A stretch of DNA of 64,000 nt. It comes from Acidobacteriota bacterium (GTDB taxonomy: Bacteria > Acidobacteriota > Thermoanaerobaculia > Multivoradales > J023). The stretch spans positions 1 through 64,000 of the forward strand of contig JAJCXR010000023.1 in the NCBI GenBank assembly GCA_029263315.1, given 5' to 3'. Positions 9,251-19,259 of the stretch are shown piece after piece. Made by a program: the position numbers and the translations under genes. The notes under the pieces were generated by a model, which saw only the letters and a list, made by a program, of their open reading frames with translations, did no database searches and was not told where the DNA came from. Within the stretch, counting starts at the first letter, position 1. Each line of letters starts with the position of its first letter.

Positions 9251-9435
9251 CACACTTCCGACCTGCTGTGACACCACGGATTTGTCGGACACGCCCCCCG
9301 CGACATCCGTCAGGGTGTACGGAGGCATTGAATGGAGTGCATGAAAACACCTCACTCGACCATCACATCGATCAACCCACGTTTCTCGAATTGATGGCCG
9401 GATCCTCCGAAACCCGCCCTCCGGGAGATCATCCA

Positions 9436-11025
9436 ATGACTCACAAGCCAATACGTTCCATGGCCCTTCTCGCCCTTCTCGTCTTCTCCACGGTCGCGGC
9501 CTTCGCCACACCGCCCATCGAGGTCCAGAGCCTCGGCTCCGACCTCGCCTGGAGCACACCCTTCGACTACTCCGAAGCCCATGTCGTCGTTTCCGGGCCT
9601 GACGGCTATCACGCGGAGCACGCGATCACAGGCGGCGATACCCTCGCCGTGGCACTCGGCGATCTCTCCGAGGGACGCTACACCTGGGAGATCGTCGCCA
9701 GCTCTTCCCGCATCCCTAATCTCGCCGAGCGGTTGTCTGCGGCGCGAGGCGATCACCGGTTGACCGCCGACCTCAAAGCCGACGCCGACTTCGAGTCGCA
9801 CACCTTTCGCGGCAGCTTCCAAGTCATCAACGGTCAGATCGTGACCCCGGACTCATCCCATGCGACCGGCGGTTCCGACGCAGGCGGCGCCAACAAGGAC
9901 CAGGTGATCGCTGACGACCTGATCGTCGGGGGCGGCGCATGTATTGGCGGCGACTGCGCGGACGGTGAAGACCTCGAGGTGGATACGCTGCGCTTGCGCG
10001 ACAACAACCTCCGCCTCCACTTCGACGACACCTCGGCGTCCGGCAGCTATCCGAGCAACGATTGGCGCATCGAGATCAACGACTCTGCCGAGGGTGGCGA
10101 CAATTACTTCGCCATAGAAGACGCAACCAGCGGCGAGACCCCTTTCAAGATCGAAGCCGGCGCACCCACCGACGCCCTGCGCGTCAGCGCCAATGGCAAG
10201 CTCGGCATCGGCACCAACAACCCCTCCGGGGACGTGCACGTCCGCTCCGGCGACACGCCGCGGTATCGCTTCCACCAGGACGACTCCGGCGGCTACCCTG
10301 CCCATGTCTTCGACATCGGCGCCAACGAGTACAACTTCTTCATCAGCGACATCACCAGCGATACCACCGGCAGTGGTGGCAATCTCTTCTTCCGCGCCAG
10401 GGCCGGTGCGCCGGAGGACAGCATCTTCATCTCGGAGGACGGCAAGCTCGGCTTCGGTCACCCCGGTCCCGACTCGGCCCTGCACGTCGAACGCACCGAC
10501 GACGCCTCCCTACATCTCGAGAACACCACCGACACCGTCGGCACCCGCCAAATGTTCAAGCTGTCGAATATGGGACAGATGGTCCTACGCTTCTCCGACT
10601 TCACCAGCAACGGCAGCGTCAGCGGCACGGCCAACGATCGCTGGGACATGAAAGTGAGCGCCGACAAAGTGAAACTCACCAAGCTGGGGACCGGCCGCGC
10701 TGAGCTGGAGCTCGATGGCAGCGGCAATCTCAAGATCCAGGGCGCGCTGACCACCGGCTCGAACATCACCTTTCCGGACTATGTGTTCAAGGATGACTAT
10801 CCGCTCATGCCCCTCGACCAGGTACGCGCCTTCATCGACAAGAACGGTCACCTGCCGGGCGTGCGCTCCGAGGCCGAGGTCGAGGCCGCGGGTGGCATCA
10901 ACCTCACCGAGCTCAATGTCAAGCTGCTCGAGAAAGTCGAGGAGCTGATCCTCTACACCCTCGAGCAAGATACGGCCATCGCCGAGCTGCGCGCCGAGCT
11001 CGAGGCGGTCAAGGCCGCTGACTGA
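9436..11025 (+). CDS. Exported tail-fibre-like protein with S74-type C-terminal region
   Basis: 529 residues. The ATG at 9436 follows GGGAG and opens into a signal peptide (SMALLALLVFSTVAAFATPP); the much longer upstream frame is leader DNA. The N-terminal ~130 residues look like an Ig-like beta domain. The middle contains GKLGIGTNNPSG and GKLGFGHPGPDSALHV, the 'K(L)GIGT..P...L.V' repeats typical of bacterial tail-fibre-like surface proteins. The C-terminus (PLMPLDQVRAFIDKNGHLPG...LNVKLLEKVEELILYTLEQD) resembles the trimerising coiled coil after the S74 intramolecular chaperone region of such proteins. It lacks the DGFESGD tail. A surface or adhesin-like role is inferred. Confidence 0.8.
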   Translation: MTHKPIRSMALLALLVFSTVAAFATPPIEVQSLGSDLAWSTPFDYSEAHVVVSGPDGYHAEHAITGGDTLAVALGDLSEGRYTWEIVASSSRIPNLAERLSAARGDHRLTADLKADADFESHTFRGSFQVINGQIVTPDSSHATGGSDAGGANKDQVIADDLIVGGGACIGGDCADGEDLEVDTLRLRDNNLRLHFDDTSASGSYPSNDWRIEINDSAEGGDNYFAIEDATSGETPFKIEAGAPTDALRVSANGKLGIGTNNPSGDVHVRSGDTPRYRFHQDDSGGYPAHVFDIGANEYNFFISDITSDTTGSGGNLFFRARAGAPEDSIFISEDGKLGFGHPGPDSALHVERTDDASLHLENTTDTVGTRQMFKLSNMGQMVLRFSDFTSNGSVSGTANDRWDMKVSADKVKLTKLGTGRAELELDGSGNLKIQGALTTGSNITFPDYVFKDDYPLMPLDQVRAFIDKNGHLPGVRSEAEVEAAGGINLTELNVKLLEKVEELILYTLEQDTAIAELRAELEAVKAAD

Positions 11026-11609
11026 CCCCTCGGCTGAGCCGAGTCGCTAGCTCGTGCCCCTTCAAAGAATCGATCAAAACGCGATGCCGGGCGGGGGCCC
11101 TCCGGCTGTGCGCGGCCTGCGCAAACTCGCCCCAACGCTGACGTAGCGATCTAAACCCATTGATATCAAGGTTTCATGCCGTACCCAGGTCGCTGCGGCT
11201 CAAACAACACCCCGTTCGTGCTGGCTCGAAGGGGGGCCCGCCAAGGGCCTCCCGCAAGCACCGATTTCGGTACAACGGTGCGGAAATTAGCTCGCCGTTT
11301 GCCTCTCCAGGGCTGCGAGTCGCGTACGCGGCTCGCAGCTCGCGGTCGCCATCCCAGTCCGGCGGCAAGCAGCTGGCCTCACCCCCGCTTACTTGGTGCA
11401 TCATGCGAATTCTCAGAATCCTGCTCCTCTCCGTGGGTGGCATCTGGGGGCTCGAGCGGCCACTGTCAGCTGCCTAGCCTGGATCACCACCGACAGCAGC
11501 GGCTCAGGCCGGACGTATGGAGCGGATGCATGACACACGGTGGTCGATTTATTCGCCCCTCAGGTGAAGACCCCCCTCTTTCGGGTGGGCTGAACCCTAA
11601 GGAGCCGCC
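11026..11609. other. Intergenic region with leader motif
   Basis: No gene is supported here. The only recognisable element is leader copy B near its right end. The rest is GC-rich sequence with short spurious frames. Confidence 0.4.
11530..11569 (+). promoter_or_regulatory. Conserved leader motif, copy B
   Basis: ATGACACACGG...CGCCCCTCAGGTGAAG, identical to copy A over its last 16 bases, 41 bp upstream of the start of the giant Calx-beta protein gene. It also reads as a short peptide start, MTHGGRFIRPSGE, in the same way as copy A. Confidence 0.5.
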
Positions 11610-14600
11610 GTGCGTCACCCCTCGAATCTACGAAATTACTCTCTCGTCTTCGCCTTGAGCGTCCTCTTCGGCTCCTGCCTGCTGCCGGTGGCAGCGGCGG
11701 CCCAGACGACGTTTTCGTCGCAAAAGATCATCGACTCCTCGTTTTCGCGGGTCAGCGCGCTCTCGGTGGCCGACCTCGACGGCGATGATGAGCCGGATGT
11801 TTTTGCCCTCAGCGAGGAGACCAACGCCGTCAAAGTGGTCATCAACGGCGGCGACGGATCCTCTTGGTCGGTGACCGCCCTCCAGAACGGTGATCGACCT
11901 CGGCAGACCAGCCTCGGTGATCTCGACGGCGACGGCGACATCGACCTGGTCTACACCGATTACAACAGCGACCGCGTCTACCTGCTGAAGAATCGGCTCG
12001 ACGAGAGCGGCGACTTCTTCCGCCAAATGATCGCCGCCGGCAACGAAGGACACCCCGACGCCGTCATGGTGGTGGACATGGACCTGGATACGGACCTCGA
12101 CATCTTACATAGGAGGGGTAACGGCCACCACTTCTGGCACGAGAACCTCGATGGGTCCGGCTCCTCATGGGCTTCCCACGCCATCGGCAGCGATGCCCGC
12201 GGCGGCCGGGCGGTGTGGGCAGGCGACCTCGACGACGACGGCGACATCGACGTCGCGGGCGGCACCGTCGACGGAGACGGTCAGCTCATCTGGTTCGAGA
12301 ACACCGACGGCGCTGCCACCACTTGGTCGGCCCAGCACATCGCCATCGGCAAGATCACCTCGATCGCTGGCGGCGACATCGATCGCGACGGCGACATCGA
12401 CCTCCTGGTGAACGAATACAGGAGCGACTCGCAGCCCGAGCACATGGTGATCTGGTACGAAAACGCCGCGGGCGACGGATCGAGCTGGACGGAGCACGCC
12501 ATCGGCATCGCCGGCACTCGCACCTCCATCGGAGCCCATCTCGCCGATGTCGATCGCGACGGCGATCTCGACGCCACGGGATCCCACGGCGGCGTCTGGT
12601 TCGAGAATGCGAACGGCGACGGCTCGAGCTGGACCCAGTACCAGTATGGCCTGGACGACGTCTACGACTTCGACGCGGCCGACGCCGACGGCGACGGCGA
12701 TCTCGACTTCTTCGCCGCGCTGCGGGGCGGCAATCGTCTCGCGTGGTGGGAGAACCTGAAGTGCGATCCAGCGGATCCCGATTCCGACGGCGACGGCTAT
12801 GTCGATGGCTGTGACCTGTGTCCCGGAGGCGACGATGCCGTCGACGAGGACGGCAACCTGGTGCCCGACGACTGTCAGACCCGCTCGCTCGCGATCGACA
12901 ACGTGACCCTCGACGAGGGCAACGGCGGCACCACCGACTTCGTCTTCACCGTCACCCTGACGGGCGACTCGCCGGCGCCGTTCACCGTCGACTACTCGAC
13001 CAGCCCGCTGTCGGCCACCGCCGACGATGACTACGCGTCGGCCTCGGGCACGCTCATGTTCGCAGGCAACGACGGTGAGACCCAAACGATCACCATCTCG
13101 GTCGATGGCGACACCGTGACCGAGCTCGACGAGACCTTCACCGTCGAGCTCGGCGACCCTTCGGACCTCGACACCACGGTCACCGACAGCAGCGGCCTGG
13201 GCACCATCGGCAACGACGACAACGCCACCCTGTCGATCGACGACGTGGCGGCCGCCGAGGGCGACGCCCCCGGGACCACCGGCTTCGTCTTCACCGTCAC
13301 CCTCGACGGGCCGGTGCAGGGCGGCGTCACCGTCGACTACGCCACCACCAACGGCACCGCCACCGCCGGGAGCGATTACGTCGCCACCTCGGGCACACTC
13401 GCCTTCGCCGGATCGATGGCCGCGTCGCAGACCGTGACCGTGACCGTCGGCGGCGACGACGTGGTCGAGGACGACGAGACCTTCATGGTGGTCCTCACCA
13501 ACGTCTCCCATCCCGATGTCACCCTGGCCGACGCCATCGGCGACGGCACCCTCCAGAACGACGACTCCGCCTCCCTCGCCATCAACGACCCCACCGTTGT
13601 CGAGGGTGCTGATGGAACCACCACCAACCTCATCTTCACCGTCACCCTCTCCGGCGATGTCGACGGCGGTTTCGCCGTCCCCTTCCAGACCGCCGATGGA
13701 TCCGCCACGGCCGGCGAGGACTACACCTCGACCGCCGGCAACCTCTCCTTCGACGGCTTCAACGAAGAGAGCGAAACCGTCACCGTGACGATCCTCGGCG
13801 ACGATGAGGTCGAAGCCGACGAGACCCTCGCCGTGCAACTCGGAGCACCCTCCAAGGGCGGTGTCCTCGTCCCCGACCCCACCGGCGTCGGCAACATCGC
13901 CAACGACGACACCGCCATCCTCTCCATCGACGATCCCACCGTCATCGAGGGCGACGACGGGACCACCACCGACCTCGTCTTCACCGTCACCCTCTCAGGC
14001 GCGCTCGACCACGGCTTCACCGTCTCTTTCCAGACCGCCGACGGATCCGCCTCGGCCGGCGAGGACTACACCGCCACCTCCGGCGACCTTGCTTTCGACG
14101 GCACCGACGGCGAAACCGAGATCGTCACCGTCACCGTCACCGGCGATGACGTCGTCGAGGCCGACGAGACCGTCCGCCTCCAGCTCGGAACACCCTCCGA
14201 CGGCGACGTCGTCTTGCCCGACCCCATCGGCGTCGGCAGCCTCGAGAATGACGACAACGCCTCCCTGTCGATCGACGACCCCACCGTCGTCGAGGGCGAC
14301 AACGGGACCACCACCCAACTCGTCTTCACCGTCGTCCTCTCCGGCGACCTCGACGACGGTTTCAATGTCCCCTTCCAGACCGCCGACGGAACCGCCACTG
14401 CCGGCGCGGACTACATCGCGACCTCCGGCGACCTCGTCTTCGACGGCTTCGACGGCGAGACCGAAACCGTCAGCGTCACGGTCCTCGGCGACCCCGTCGT
14501 CGAGGCCGACGAGACCTTCGACCTCGAGCTCGGAGCGCCCTCGAACGACGACGTCCTGGCGCCCGCCCCTGGCCTTGGCACCATCGCCAACGACGACACC

Positions 14601-15857
14601 GCCTCACTCTCCATCGACGATCCCACCGTCGTCGAGGGCGACAACGGGACCACCACCAACCTGGTCTTCACCGTCACCCTCTTCGGCGCCCTCGACCACG
14701 GTTTCACCGTCCCCTTCCAAACCACCAACGGATCCGCCATGGCCGGCGAGGACTACACCGCCACCTCCGGCAACCTCGCCTTCCTCGGCGCCGGCGGCGA
14801 AACCAAAACGGTCCTCGTGACGATCCTCGGCGACGACGTCGTCGAGGCCGACGAGATCTTCCAGGTCCAGCTCGGAATGCCCTCGGACGGGGATGTCCTC
14901 GTCCCCGACCCCACCGGCGCCGGCACCATCGAGAACGACGATAGCGCGACCGTCGCGATCGGCGACTTCGCGGCCGCTGAGGGCGACAGCGGCACGGTGG
15001 GATTCACCTTCACCGTCACCCTGATGGGTGCGGTCGACGGGAGCTTCACGGTCGATTTTACGACCGCCGACGGCAGCGCCACCACCGCCGACGGCGACTA
15101 CCTCGCCACCTCGGGCACGCTGACCTTCGATGGCACGCCTGGCGAAGAAGAGATCGCGACGGTGCCGGTGAACGGCGATACCGACCCGGAGGATGACGAG
15201 ACCTTCACGGTCACCCTAGATCCTCCATCCTCTTCGCAGGTGACGCTGGACGACGGCACCGGGCAGGGTCTGATCGCCAACGATGACTTCCTGCTGAGCG
15301 TCTCCGTCGTCGGCTCCGGCCATGTGGGCTCGGATCCCGCCGGCATCGACTGCGGCGATGGTGCGAGCGACTGCGAGGAGACCTATGGCGTCGGCACGGC
15401 GGTCGTTTTGACCCCCACCCCAATCGAGGGTTGGGTGCTCGTCGGCTGGTCGGGCAGCAGCGATTGCTCCGACGGCACCGTCACGATGAAAGGAAACCGC
15501 GACTGCGTCGCCACCTTCGTCCAGGGCGAAGCTCAGCTCGAGGTCGATTTCGCCGGCGATGGCTTCGGGGTCATTACCTCGACTCCGGCCGGCATCGAAT
15601 GCGACCGGGATGGTGACCCCGCCGACTGCTCGGCCACCTTCGACCCCGGGACCACCGTCGATCTGGCAATCGAGGTAACCAGCGTCGACACGACCTTCGA
15701 TGGGTGGTCCGGCGACGCCGACTGCGACGACGGCTCGGTCGACTTGGTCGGGGCCGAAAAGAGCGTCGTCTGCGTCGCCATGCTCACCGTCACCCCGATC
15801 TTCGCCGACGGTTTCGAGTCCGGCGACACCTCCGCCTGGTCCGCGGCGACCCCCTGA
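11610..15857 (+). CDS. Giant exported FG-GAP/TSP3/Calx-beta protein with DGFESGD tail
   Basis: 1415 residues. The GTG start at 11610 follows AAGGAG and precedes a signal peptide (LVFALSVLFGSCLLPVAAAAQ). Domains in order: FG-GAP/VCBS-like repeats (about 35-385; many DLDGDGDIDL calcium-loop motifs), a TSP3-like Asp-rich stretch (DSDGDGYVDGCDLCPGGDD), then seven Calx-beta domains of about 114 residues (430-1230; each starts '(S/D)IDD.TV.EGD.GTT' and ends 'G.I.NDD'). Two InlB-like repeats (GWSGSSDCSDGTVT type) and the tail FADGFESGDTSAWS follow. Calx-beta copies 3-6 are near-identical at DNA level (period ~345 bp). It is likely a Ca2+-dependent surface or matrix protein. The next gene is a paralogue 46 bp downstream. 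Confidence 0.9.
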   Translation: MRHPSNLRNYSLVFALSVLFGSCLLPVAAAAQTTFSSQKIIDSSFSRVSALSVADLDGDDEPDVFALSEETNAVKVVINGGDGSSWSVTALQNGDRPRQTSLGDLDGDGDIDLVYTDYNSDRVYLLKNRLDESGDFFRQMIAAGNEGHPDAVMVVDMDLDTDLDILHRRGNGHHFWHENLDGSGSSWASHAIGSDARGGRAVWAGDLDDDGDIDVAGGTVDGDGQLIWFENTDGAATTWSAQHIAIGKITSIAGGDIDRDGDIDLLVNEYRSDSQPEHMVIWYENAAGDGSSWTEHAIGIAGTRTSIGAHLADVDRDGDLDATGSHGGVWFENANGDGSSWTQYQYGLDDVYDFDAADADGDGDLDFFAALRGGNRLAWWENLKCDPADPDSDGDGYVDGCDLCPGGDDAVDEDGNLVPDDCQTRSLAIDNVTLDEGNGGTTDFVFTVTLTGDSPAPFTVDYSTSPLSATADDDYASASGTLMFAGNDGETQTITISVDGDTVTELDETFTVELGDPSDLDTTVTDSSGLGTIGNDDNATLSIDDVAAAEGDAPGTTGFVFTVTLDGPVQGGVTVDYATTNGTATAGSDYVATSGTLAFAGSMAASQTVTVTVGGDDVVEDDETFMVVLTNVSHPDVTLADAIGDGTLQNDDSASLAINDPTVVEGADGTTTNLIFTVTLSGDVDGGFAVPFQTADGSATAGEDYTSTAGNLSFDGFNEESETVTVTILGDDEVEADETLAVQLGAPSKGGVLVPDPTGVGNIANDDTAILSIDDPTVIEGDDGTTTDLVFTVTLSGALDHGFTVSFQTADGSASAGEDYTATSGDLAFDGTDGETEIVTVTVTGDDVVEADETVRLQLGTPSDGDVVLPDPIGVGSLENDDNASLSIDDPTVVEGDNGTTTQLVFTVVLSGDLDDGFNVPFQTADGTATAGADYIATSGDLVFDGFDGETETVSVTVLGDPVVEADETFDLELGAPSNDDVLAPAPGLGTIANDDTASLSIDDPTVVEGDNGTTTNLVFTVTLFGALDHGFTVPFQTTNGSAMAGEDYTATSGNLAFLGAGGETKTVLVTILGDDVVEADEIFQVQLGMPSDGDVLVPDPTGAGTIENDDSATVAIGDFAAAEGDSGTVGFTFTVTLMGAVDGSFTVDFTTADGSATTADGDYLATSGTLTFDGTPGEEEIATVPVNGDTDPEDDETFTVTLDPPSSSQVTLDDGTGQGLIANDDFLLSVSVVGSGHVGSDPAGIDCGDGASDCEETYGVGTAVVLTPTPIEGWVLVGWSGSSDCSDGTVTMKGNRDCVATFVQGEAQLEVDFAGDGFGVITSTPAGIECDRDGDPADCSATFDPGTTVDLAIEVTSVDTTFDGWSGDADCDDGSVDLVGAEKSVVCVAMLTVTPIFADGFESGDTSAWSAATP
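13573..14948 (+). repeat. Four ~345-bp tandem repeats inside the Calx-beta gene
   Basis: The phrase ending CCACCGT(T/C)(G/A)T recurs at about 13591, 13936, 14281 and 14623, giving periods of 345, 345 and 342 bp. The units encode Calx-beta domains 3 to 6 (DPTV(V/I)EG.(D/N)GTTT). High nucleotide similarity suggests recent duplication or ongoing gene conversion, and possible copy-number variation between strains. Confidence 0.75.
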
Positions 15858-15903
15858 GCGTTGTTGCATCCTTTTAGCTTCCACTCCTACCTAGAGAAAG
15901 ACC

Positions 15904-18900
15904 ATGACTTCACGATCCATCTGCTTCCTGATACTCGCCCTTTTCGTTGTCGCCGGCCCGGCGCTCGCCGACGCCCCGTTCGGTCTCGAAATTGAGATCA
16001 TCGACCTGCTCGACGGGGTCAACAACGTCGCCGTCGGCGACCTAGACGGCATGCTCGGCGCCGATGTCTTCGCTTGCGCCGAGTCTTCCGACACCCTGGT
16101 TTTCGCCCTCCAGGGGGTCGGCGGAACCTGGAGCGAGACCAACCTCACCCCCGGCTCGGGCAGCCGAGGCGTCGAGCTCGCCGACCTCGACGGCGACGGC
16201 GACCTCGACCTCGTCTACACCGACTTCGGCGGCGGCAAGCTCTACTGGCGGTCGAACGACCTCGACATCTCGGGCACCTTTCTCGCCCGCCAGGAGGTCG
16301 CCGACGCAGCGGGCGCGCAGGGAGTGGCCGTCGCCGACATCGACGGCGATGGCAATGGGGAAGGCGATCTCGACCTCCTCCTGGCCGGCCGCATCGCCGA
16401 CGCCTACTACTGGATCGAGAACGTCGACGGCGACGCCTCGTCCTGGACCCGGCACCTGATCCAGGACGGCGTCAACGCGGCGCAGGCGATCTGGGGCGGC
16501 GACATCGACGGCGACGGCGACTTCGACGTGGTCGGCGGCTCGTCCTCGGGCTCGGGAAAGCTCGCCTGGTACGAGAACACCGTGGGTGACGGCAGCGCGT
16601 GGACCGAGCGCGACATCGCCCCGGGCAACATCAACGCGGTGATCGGGGCGGACCTGGATCGGGACGGCGACCTCGACATCATCGTCCAGGACTCGGCGGT
16701 CTCCCAGATCCGCTGGTGGGAGAACGCCTTGGGCGAAGATCCGGCCTGGACCGTCCACTCGATCGCCACCGTCTCGTCAATAGGACGGGGCCTGCAGGCG
16801 GTGGATCTCGATTTCGACGGCGACCTGGACGTGGTCGGTTCGAGAGACGGCGACTGGTACGAGAATAACGGCGACGCCTCCGGCTGGACCGCCCGGGCGC
16901 TCTCCGCCGGCATGGCCAGCGACCTCGCCGACACCGATACCGTGGACGTGGACGGCGACGGCGACCTCGACATCGTCGCCGCTCGCGTCGATCTCGATGT
17001 CGTCTCCTGGTGGCCGAATCTCACCTGCTCGTTCGGCGACCCCGACGCCGACGGCGACGGCGTGTTCGACAACTGCGACCTGTGCGACGGTTTCGACGAC
17101 AACATGGACACCGATGGTGACGGCTTTCCGGACGCCTGCGACAGCTGTCCCATCGGAGACAACAACATCGACACCGACGGTGACGGCATTCCCGACGCCT
17201 GCGATGGCGTGCGCATTCTCGACATGACCGTCGACGAAGGTGACACCGGCGTTACCGGGCTCACCTTCAGGATCGTCCTGGGCGGCGATACCGAGGCCTT
17301 CACCCTCGGCTACTCGCTGACCGACGGCACCGCCACCGTCTTCGAGGACTACAGCGACACGTCGGGCACGATCGACTTCGCGGGCGACGACGGCGAAGTG
17401 CACGCCTTCACGGTGTTCAGTTTCGGCGATACCATGGTCGAGGACGACGAGACCTTCACGGTGGAGCTCACCATCGAGTCGGGCAGCGTCGACCTCGCCG
17501 ATCCAGCGGCCGTTGGAACCTTGATCAACGACGACTCGGCCATCGTCACCCTCGACGACCTCAGCCTCGACGAAGGCGACACCGGCACCACCACTTTCAC
17601 CTTCACCCTCACCCTCGACGCCGACCTCCAGGACGGGCTCGAGGTCGACTTCGCCACCCAGGCGATCACCGCTACCCAGGGCAGTGACTATGTGGGCCAC
17701 ACCGGGAGTATCTTCTTCGCGGGTTCCGCCGGCGAGCAGCAGGCGGTCACCGTGCTCGTCAAGGGCGACGGGATAGGCGAAGACGACGAGACCTTCCACC
17801 TCGTCCTCGATCCCCAGCACGACGCCGTCAGCGCCGGCGATCCCGGTGTGGGAACCATTCTCGATGACGACCGCATCCGAGTGCTGGTGGACGATGTCTC
17901 GGTGGTCGAGGGCGACTCCGGAAGCACCGAGCTCGTCTTCACCCTCGAGCTCAACATCGATACCGACGCCTTCGAAATCGACTACCACACCAACGGTGAC
18001 TCGGCGACTAGCGGCGGGGACTACGAAGCGACCAACGGCACCGTGTCGTTCAGTGGCACCGCAGGGGAAACGCAGACAGTCACCGTTTCCGTCACCGGTG
18101 ACCCGGTGGTGGAGGGGGAGGAGACCTTCTCCCTCGAGCTCAACCCCTCGGAGCCGGGAATCCTCGCGGAGAACGCAACCGGAACCATTCTGGACGACGA
18201 CACCGCCACCGTCGCTATCGCCGACGTCGCGCTGGCCGAAGGCGACGCGGGACCCACGGAGCTCGTCTTCACCGTCGCGATCACCGGAGCCGTCCAGGAC
18301 GCCTTCGACGTCTCGTACCAGACCCTCGACAACACTGCCTTAGCCGGCAGCGATTACACGGCCGCCTCCGGATCCCTTTCCCTCGGCGACGGCAACTCCT
18401 TGGAGACGATCACCGTCACCGTCCACGGCGACACCCTCGGCGAGCGCGACGAGAGCTTCGTCGTCGAGATCTTCGCCACTCTCCCCGCGGGCGTCACCTT
18501 CACCGACAACCTGGGGGACGGTCTCATCGTCGACGACGACGTCGTGCTCAGCCTCACCGTCGAAGGCATGGGGCACGTCGGTTCGAGCCCCTCCGGCATC
18601 GACTGCGGCAACGGCGCAGGCAAATGCCAGCAGCTCTACATCCTCGACACCGTTGTCGACCTCACTCCGACGCCCGAGACCGGCTGGGCCTTTATCGGCT
18701 GGTCGGGCGATGCCGACTGCGACGACGGCACCGTCACCATGACCTCCGCCACCGCCTGCACCGCGATCTTCGGCCTCGACCAGGGCAGGCTCGAGGTGAG
18801 CTTCCAGGGCTCTGGATTCGGCCTCGTGACGTCGGACCCGGAGGGCATCGAGTGCGATCGCGACGGAGATCCCTCCGAGTGTGCGGCCACCTTCGAACCC

Positions 18901-19107
18901 GGCACCGAGATCGCCTTGGGCGTCTCCATCACGGATCCCGAGAGCAGCTTTGGTGGCTTCGCGGGAGACCCGGACTGTAGCGACGCCGTGGTCACCATCG
19001 GCACCCCCGGAGCGACCGTCCACTGCATCGCGATCATCAACGCCACCCCGCTCTTCGCCGACGGCTTCGAGTCTGGAAACACCACGGTATGGTCGTCGGT
19101 GCCATAA
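15904..19107 (+). CDS. Large exported FG-GAP/TSP3/Calx-beta protein with DGFESGN tail
   Basis: 1067 residues, a paralogue of the preceding gene and probably co-transcribed with it (46-bp gap). The order is signal peptide (CFLILALFVVAGPALA-DA), FG-GAP/VCBS-like repeats (30-375), three TSP3-like motifs (DADGDGVFDNCDLC, DTDGDGFPDACDSC, DTDGDGIPDACDG), four Calx-beta domains (about 440-880) and two InlB-like repeats (GWSGDADCDDGTVTM type). The tail is FADGFESGNTTVWSS. The Calx-beta units are more diverged here than in the neighbour. A Ca2+-binding extracellular structural role is likely. The Shine-Dalgarno is weak (AGAAAG), which would fit coupling to the upstream gene. Confidence 0.9.
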   Translation: MTSRSICFLILALFVVAGPALADAPFGLEIEIIDLLDGVNNVAVGDLDGMLGADVFACAESSDTLVFALQGVGGTWSETNLTPGSGSRGVELADLDGDGDLDLVYTDFGGGKLYWRSNDLDISGTFLARQEVADAAGAQGVAVADIDGDGNGEGDLDLLLAGRIADAYYWIENVDGDASSWTRHLIQDGVNAAQAIWGGDIDGDGDFDVVGGSSSGSGKLAWYENTVGDGSAWTERDIAPGNINAVIGADLDRDGDLDIIVQDSAVSQIRWWENALGEDPAWTVHSIATVSSIGRGLQAVDLDFDGDLDVVGSRDGDWYENNGDASGWTARALSAGMASDLADTDTVDVDGDGDLDIVAARVDLDVVSWWPNLTCSFGDPDADGDGVFDNCDLCDGFDDNMDTDGDGFPDACDSCPIGDNNIDTDGDGIPDACDGVRILDMTVDEGDTGVTGLTFRIVLGGDTEAFTLGYSLTDGTATVFEDYSDTSGTIDFAGDDGEVHAFTVFSFGDTMVEDDETFTVELTIESGSVDLADPAAVGTLINDDSAIVTLDDLSLDEGDTGTTTFTFTLTLDADLQDGLEVDFATQAITATQGSDYVGHTGSIFFAGSAGEQQAVTVLVKGDGIGEDDETFHLVLDPQHDAVSAGDPGVGTILDDDRIRVLVDDVSVVEGDSGSTELVFTLELNIDTDAFEIDYHTNGDSATSGGDYEATNGTVSFSGTAGETQTVTVSVTGDPVVEGEETFSLELNPSEPGILAENATGTILDDDTATVAIADVALAEGDAGPTELVFTVAITGAVQDAFDVSYQTLDNTALAGSDYTAASGSLSLGDGNSLETITVTVHGDTLGERDESFVVEIFATLPAGVTFTDNLGDGLIVDDDVVLSLTVEGMGHVGSSPSGIDCGNGAGKCQQLYILDTVVDLTPTPETGWAFIGWSGDADCDDGTVTMTSATACTAIFGLDQGRLEVSFQGSGFGLVTSDPEGIECDRDGDPSECAATFEPGTEIALGVSITDPESSFGGFAGDPDCSDAVVTIGTPGATVHCIAIINATPLFADGFESGNTTVWSSVP

Positions 19108-19161
19108 CGGCGCCGCTTCGGCCCTCGCCACGGTCCCATTGAGTCCGTCCTTTTGGATCAG

Positions 19162-19202
19162 ATGACACACCGAGGGGCGGTTTTGCGCCTATCCAGGTGA
19201 AG
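19162..19202 (+). promoter_or_regulatory. Conserved leader motif, copy C
   Basis: ATGACACACCG...GCGCCTATCCAGGTGAAG, one base longer than copies A and B, 58 bp upstream of the 19260 gene. It shows that a new transcription unit probably begins here and does not continue from the Calx-beta pair. Confidence 0.45.
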
Positions 19203-19259
19203 TCTTCCCTTGAGAGCTGACCTCCCTTTGCCAACACACACGCTTTTCCCGGAGTCTCC

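Noticed and set aside
12165..13838. 557-codon open frame on the minus strand
   Set aside because: It is the antisense of the Calx-beta gene; its Gly/Val/Asp-rich sequence simply mirrors GAC/GTC codons. No start signal or motif.
11610..15857. Tandem repeats as phage tail or RTX toxin
   Set aside because: The repeats are Calx-beta, not GGxGxDxUx nonapeptides, and no type I secretion genes lie nearby.
9211..19202. Leader motif as a known riboswitch (c-di-GMP, glycine, cobalamin or fluoride type)
   Set aside because: None of the conserved cores of those riboswitches is present; the motif is only ~40 bp and without an obvious paired structure.
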